Source: Paludibacteraceae bacterium
GTDB taxonomy: Bacteria; Bacteroidota; Bacteroidia; Bacteroidales; Paludibacteraceae
Assembly: GCA_024401455.1 (NCBI GenBank)
Contig: JAKSLA010000031.1
Span: 1-35,054, forward strand
Direction of reading: 5' to 3'
DNA length: 35,054 nucleotides
The notes below the pieces were generated by a model. The model was not told the DNA's origin. It saw only the letters and a list, made by a program, of their open reading frames with translations, and searched no databases. Shown here one piece after another: positions 34,667-35,054 of the stretch; within the stretch, counting starts at the first letter, position 1, and the number at the start of each line of letters is the position of its first letter. The position numbers were made by a program, and so were the translations under genes.

Positions 34667-34695
34667 CCAAAACAGAATTTAAATTTTCAAACGCA

Positions 34696-34726
34696 CAAAT
34701 TTAATCATATATTTTTGATAAACAAA
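34696..34726 (-). promoter_or_regulatory. Promoter of the RAYT gene
   Basis: On the minus strand a TTTG (-33, 34723-34726) and TAAATTTG (-7, 34696-34703) are 19 nt apart, the best full match to the Bacteroidetes consensus in the window, 30 nt before the ATG. Confidence 0.7.
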
Positions 34727-34739
34727 CGAAAATGGAAGG

Positions 34740-34811
34740 GCATCGCCTCCCTTCGGAAATGCGCATCGCCTCAGCCCCGTGTACGGGCGCCCCTTGTGGG
34801 TGCCCTCTTCG
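34740..34811. repeat. 72-nt REP-bearing direct repeat, copy 1
   Basis: It contains AAATGCGCATCGCCTC, CCCGTGTAC and the hairpin GGGCGCCC-CTTGT-GGGTGCCC (34785-34805). The same 72-nt unit recurs 243 nt later with few changes. The region 34667-35054 has no gene; it holds the RAYT promoter and these repeats. Confidence 0.85.
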
Positions 34812-34845
34812 CATTTCGCAAAACGGCGGGGAAAAATATTCATTT

Positions 34846-34959
34846 GGGCGGGCGCAGGGCATAAACAACGGCGCATTATTCACCAGGGCGGGCACAAGGC
34901 ACGGGCGGGCACAAGGCATAAACAACGGCACAATATTCACCAGGGCGGGCACAAGGCAC
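34846..34959. repeat. Two tandem 57-nt repeat units
   Basis: Units 34846-34902 and 34903-34959 each start GGGCGGGC, contain ATAAACAACGGC and ATTCACCAGGGCGGGCACAA, and differ at only a few positions. The second also provides a hairpin, GGGCGG (34943-34948) with CCGCCC (34959-34964). Confidence 0.85.
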
Positions 34960-34982
34960 CGCCCCTACGCCCAACCCGACGG

Positions 34983-35054
34983 GCATCGCATCCCTTCAGA
35001 AATGCGCATCGCCTCGGACCCGTGTACGGGCGCCCCTTGTGGGTGCCCTCTTCG
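34983..35054. repeat. 72-nt REP-bearing direct repeat, copy 2, at the window end
   Basis: A near-identical copy of 34740-34811, with the hairpin at 35028-35048. The window ends inside the repeat, so the array probably continues. Confidence 0.85.

Noticed and set aside
34740-35054. CRISPR array
   Set aside because: The repeats are long, unevenly spaced and nested, with no unique spacers of constant length and no cas genes. They are REP-type repeats.

Overview
This window reads as chromosomal DNA from a member of the order Bacteroidales. The evidence is the repeated Bacteroidetes-type -7 promoter box TAnnTTTG (at least 13 good instances), a full hybrid two-component system (HTCS) protein, a secreted protein ending in a type IX secretion-like C-terminal domain, a PepSY-like periplasmic protein, a DUF5683 protein and the usual parA-parB-DUF5683-mltD gene order. 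The type IX tail argues against Bacteroides proper and fits Prevotella-, Porphyromonas- or Tannerella-like groups better, but I cannot name the genus.

Layout. 1-2.3 kb: a Zn/Cd/Pb-type P1B ATPase with a His/Glu-rich N-terminus. 2.3-5.8 kb: two divergent genes for secreted proteins with HExxH metallopeptidase motifs; the promoter of the second holds a 12-G tract and a palindrome. 5.8-8.9 kb: a DEAD-box RNA helicase with a long structured leader, and a YigZ/IMPACT protein. 8.9-14.8 kb: tRNA-Thr and a giant alpha-2-macroglobulin lipoprotein. 14.8-18.1 kb: lrgA-lrgB, an M23/LysM peptidase, tRNA-Lys and a PepSY-like protein. 18.1-22.4 kb: a REP-like palindrome and an orphan HTCS. 22.5-26.4 kb (minus): an operon of an NtrC-like regulator and a hybrid histidine kinase with a C-terminal Hpt domain; the regulator has lost its sigma-54-activating residues. 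26.5-30.7 kb (minus): mltD, DUF5683, parB and parA, carrying three copies of a small hairpin element. 30.8-34.0 kb (minus): a compact operon of a PqqD-like protein, an NTP_transf_5 nucleotidyltransferase and an ABC exporter, which resembles a peptide maturation and export cassette without a recognised precursor. 34.0-35.05 kb: a REP-associated tyrosine transposase (RAYT) flanked by its probable REP repeats, which run off the window end.

How the genes fit together. Much of the window concerns the envelope: murein turnover (MltD, M23), autolysis-associated membrane proteins (LrgAB), protease defence (alpha-2-macroglobulin), secreted putative proteases, metal efflux and two phosphorelay systems. 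The most notable points are the degenerate sigma-54-type regulator, the PqqD/nucleotidyltransferase/ABC cassette, the poly-G promoter, an operator-like palindrome shared by two promoters with a possible third copy, and the repeated hairpin in the par cluster. All calls come from reading the sequence by eye; no database search or folding program was run.
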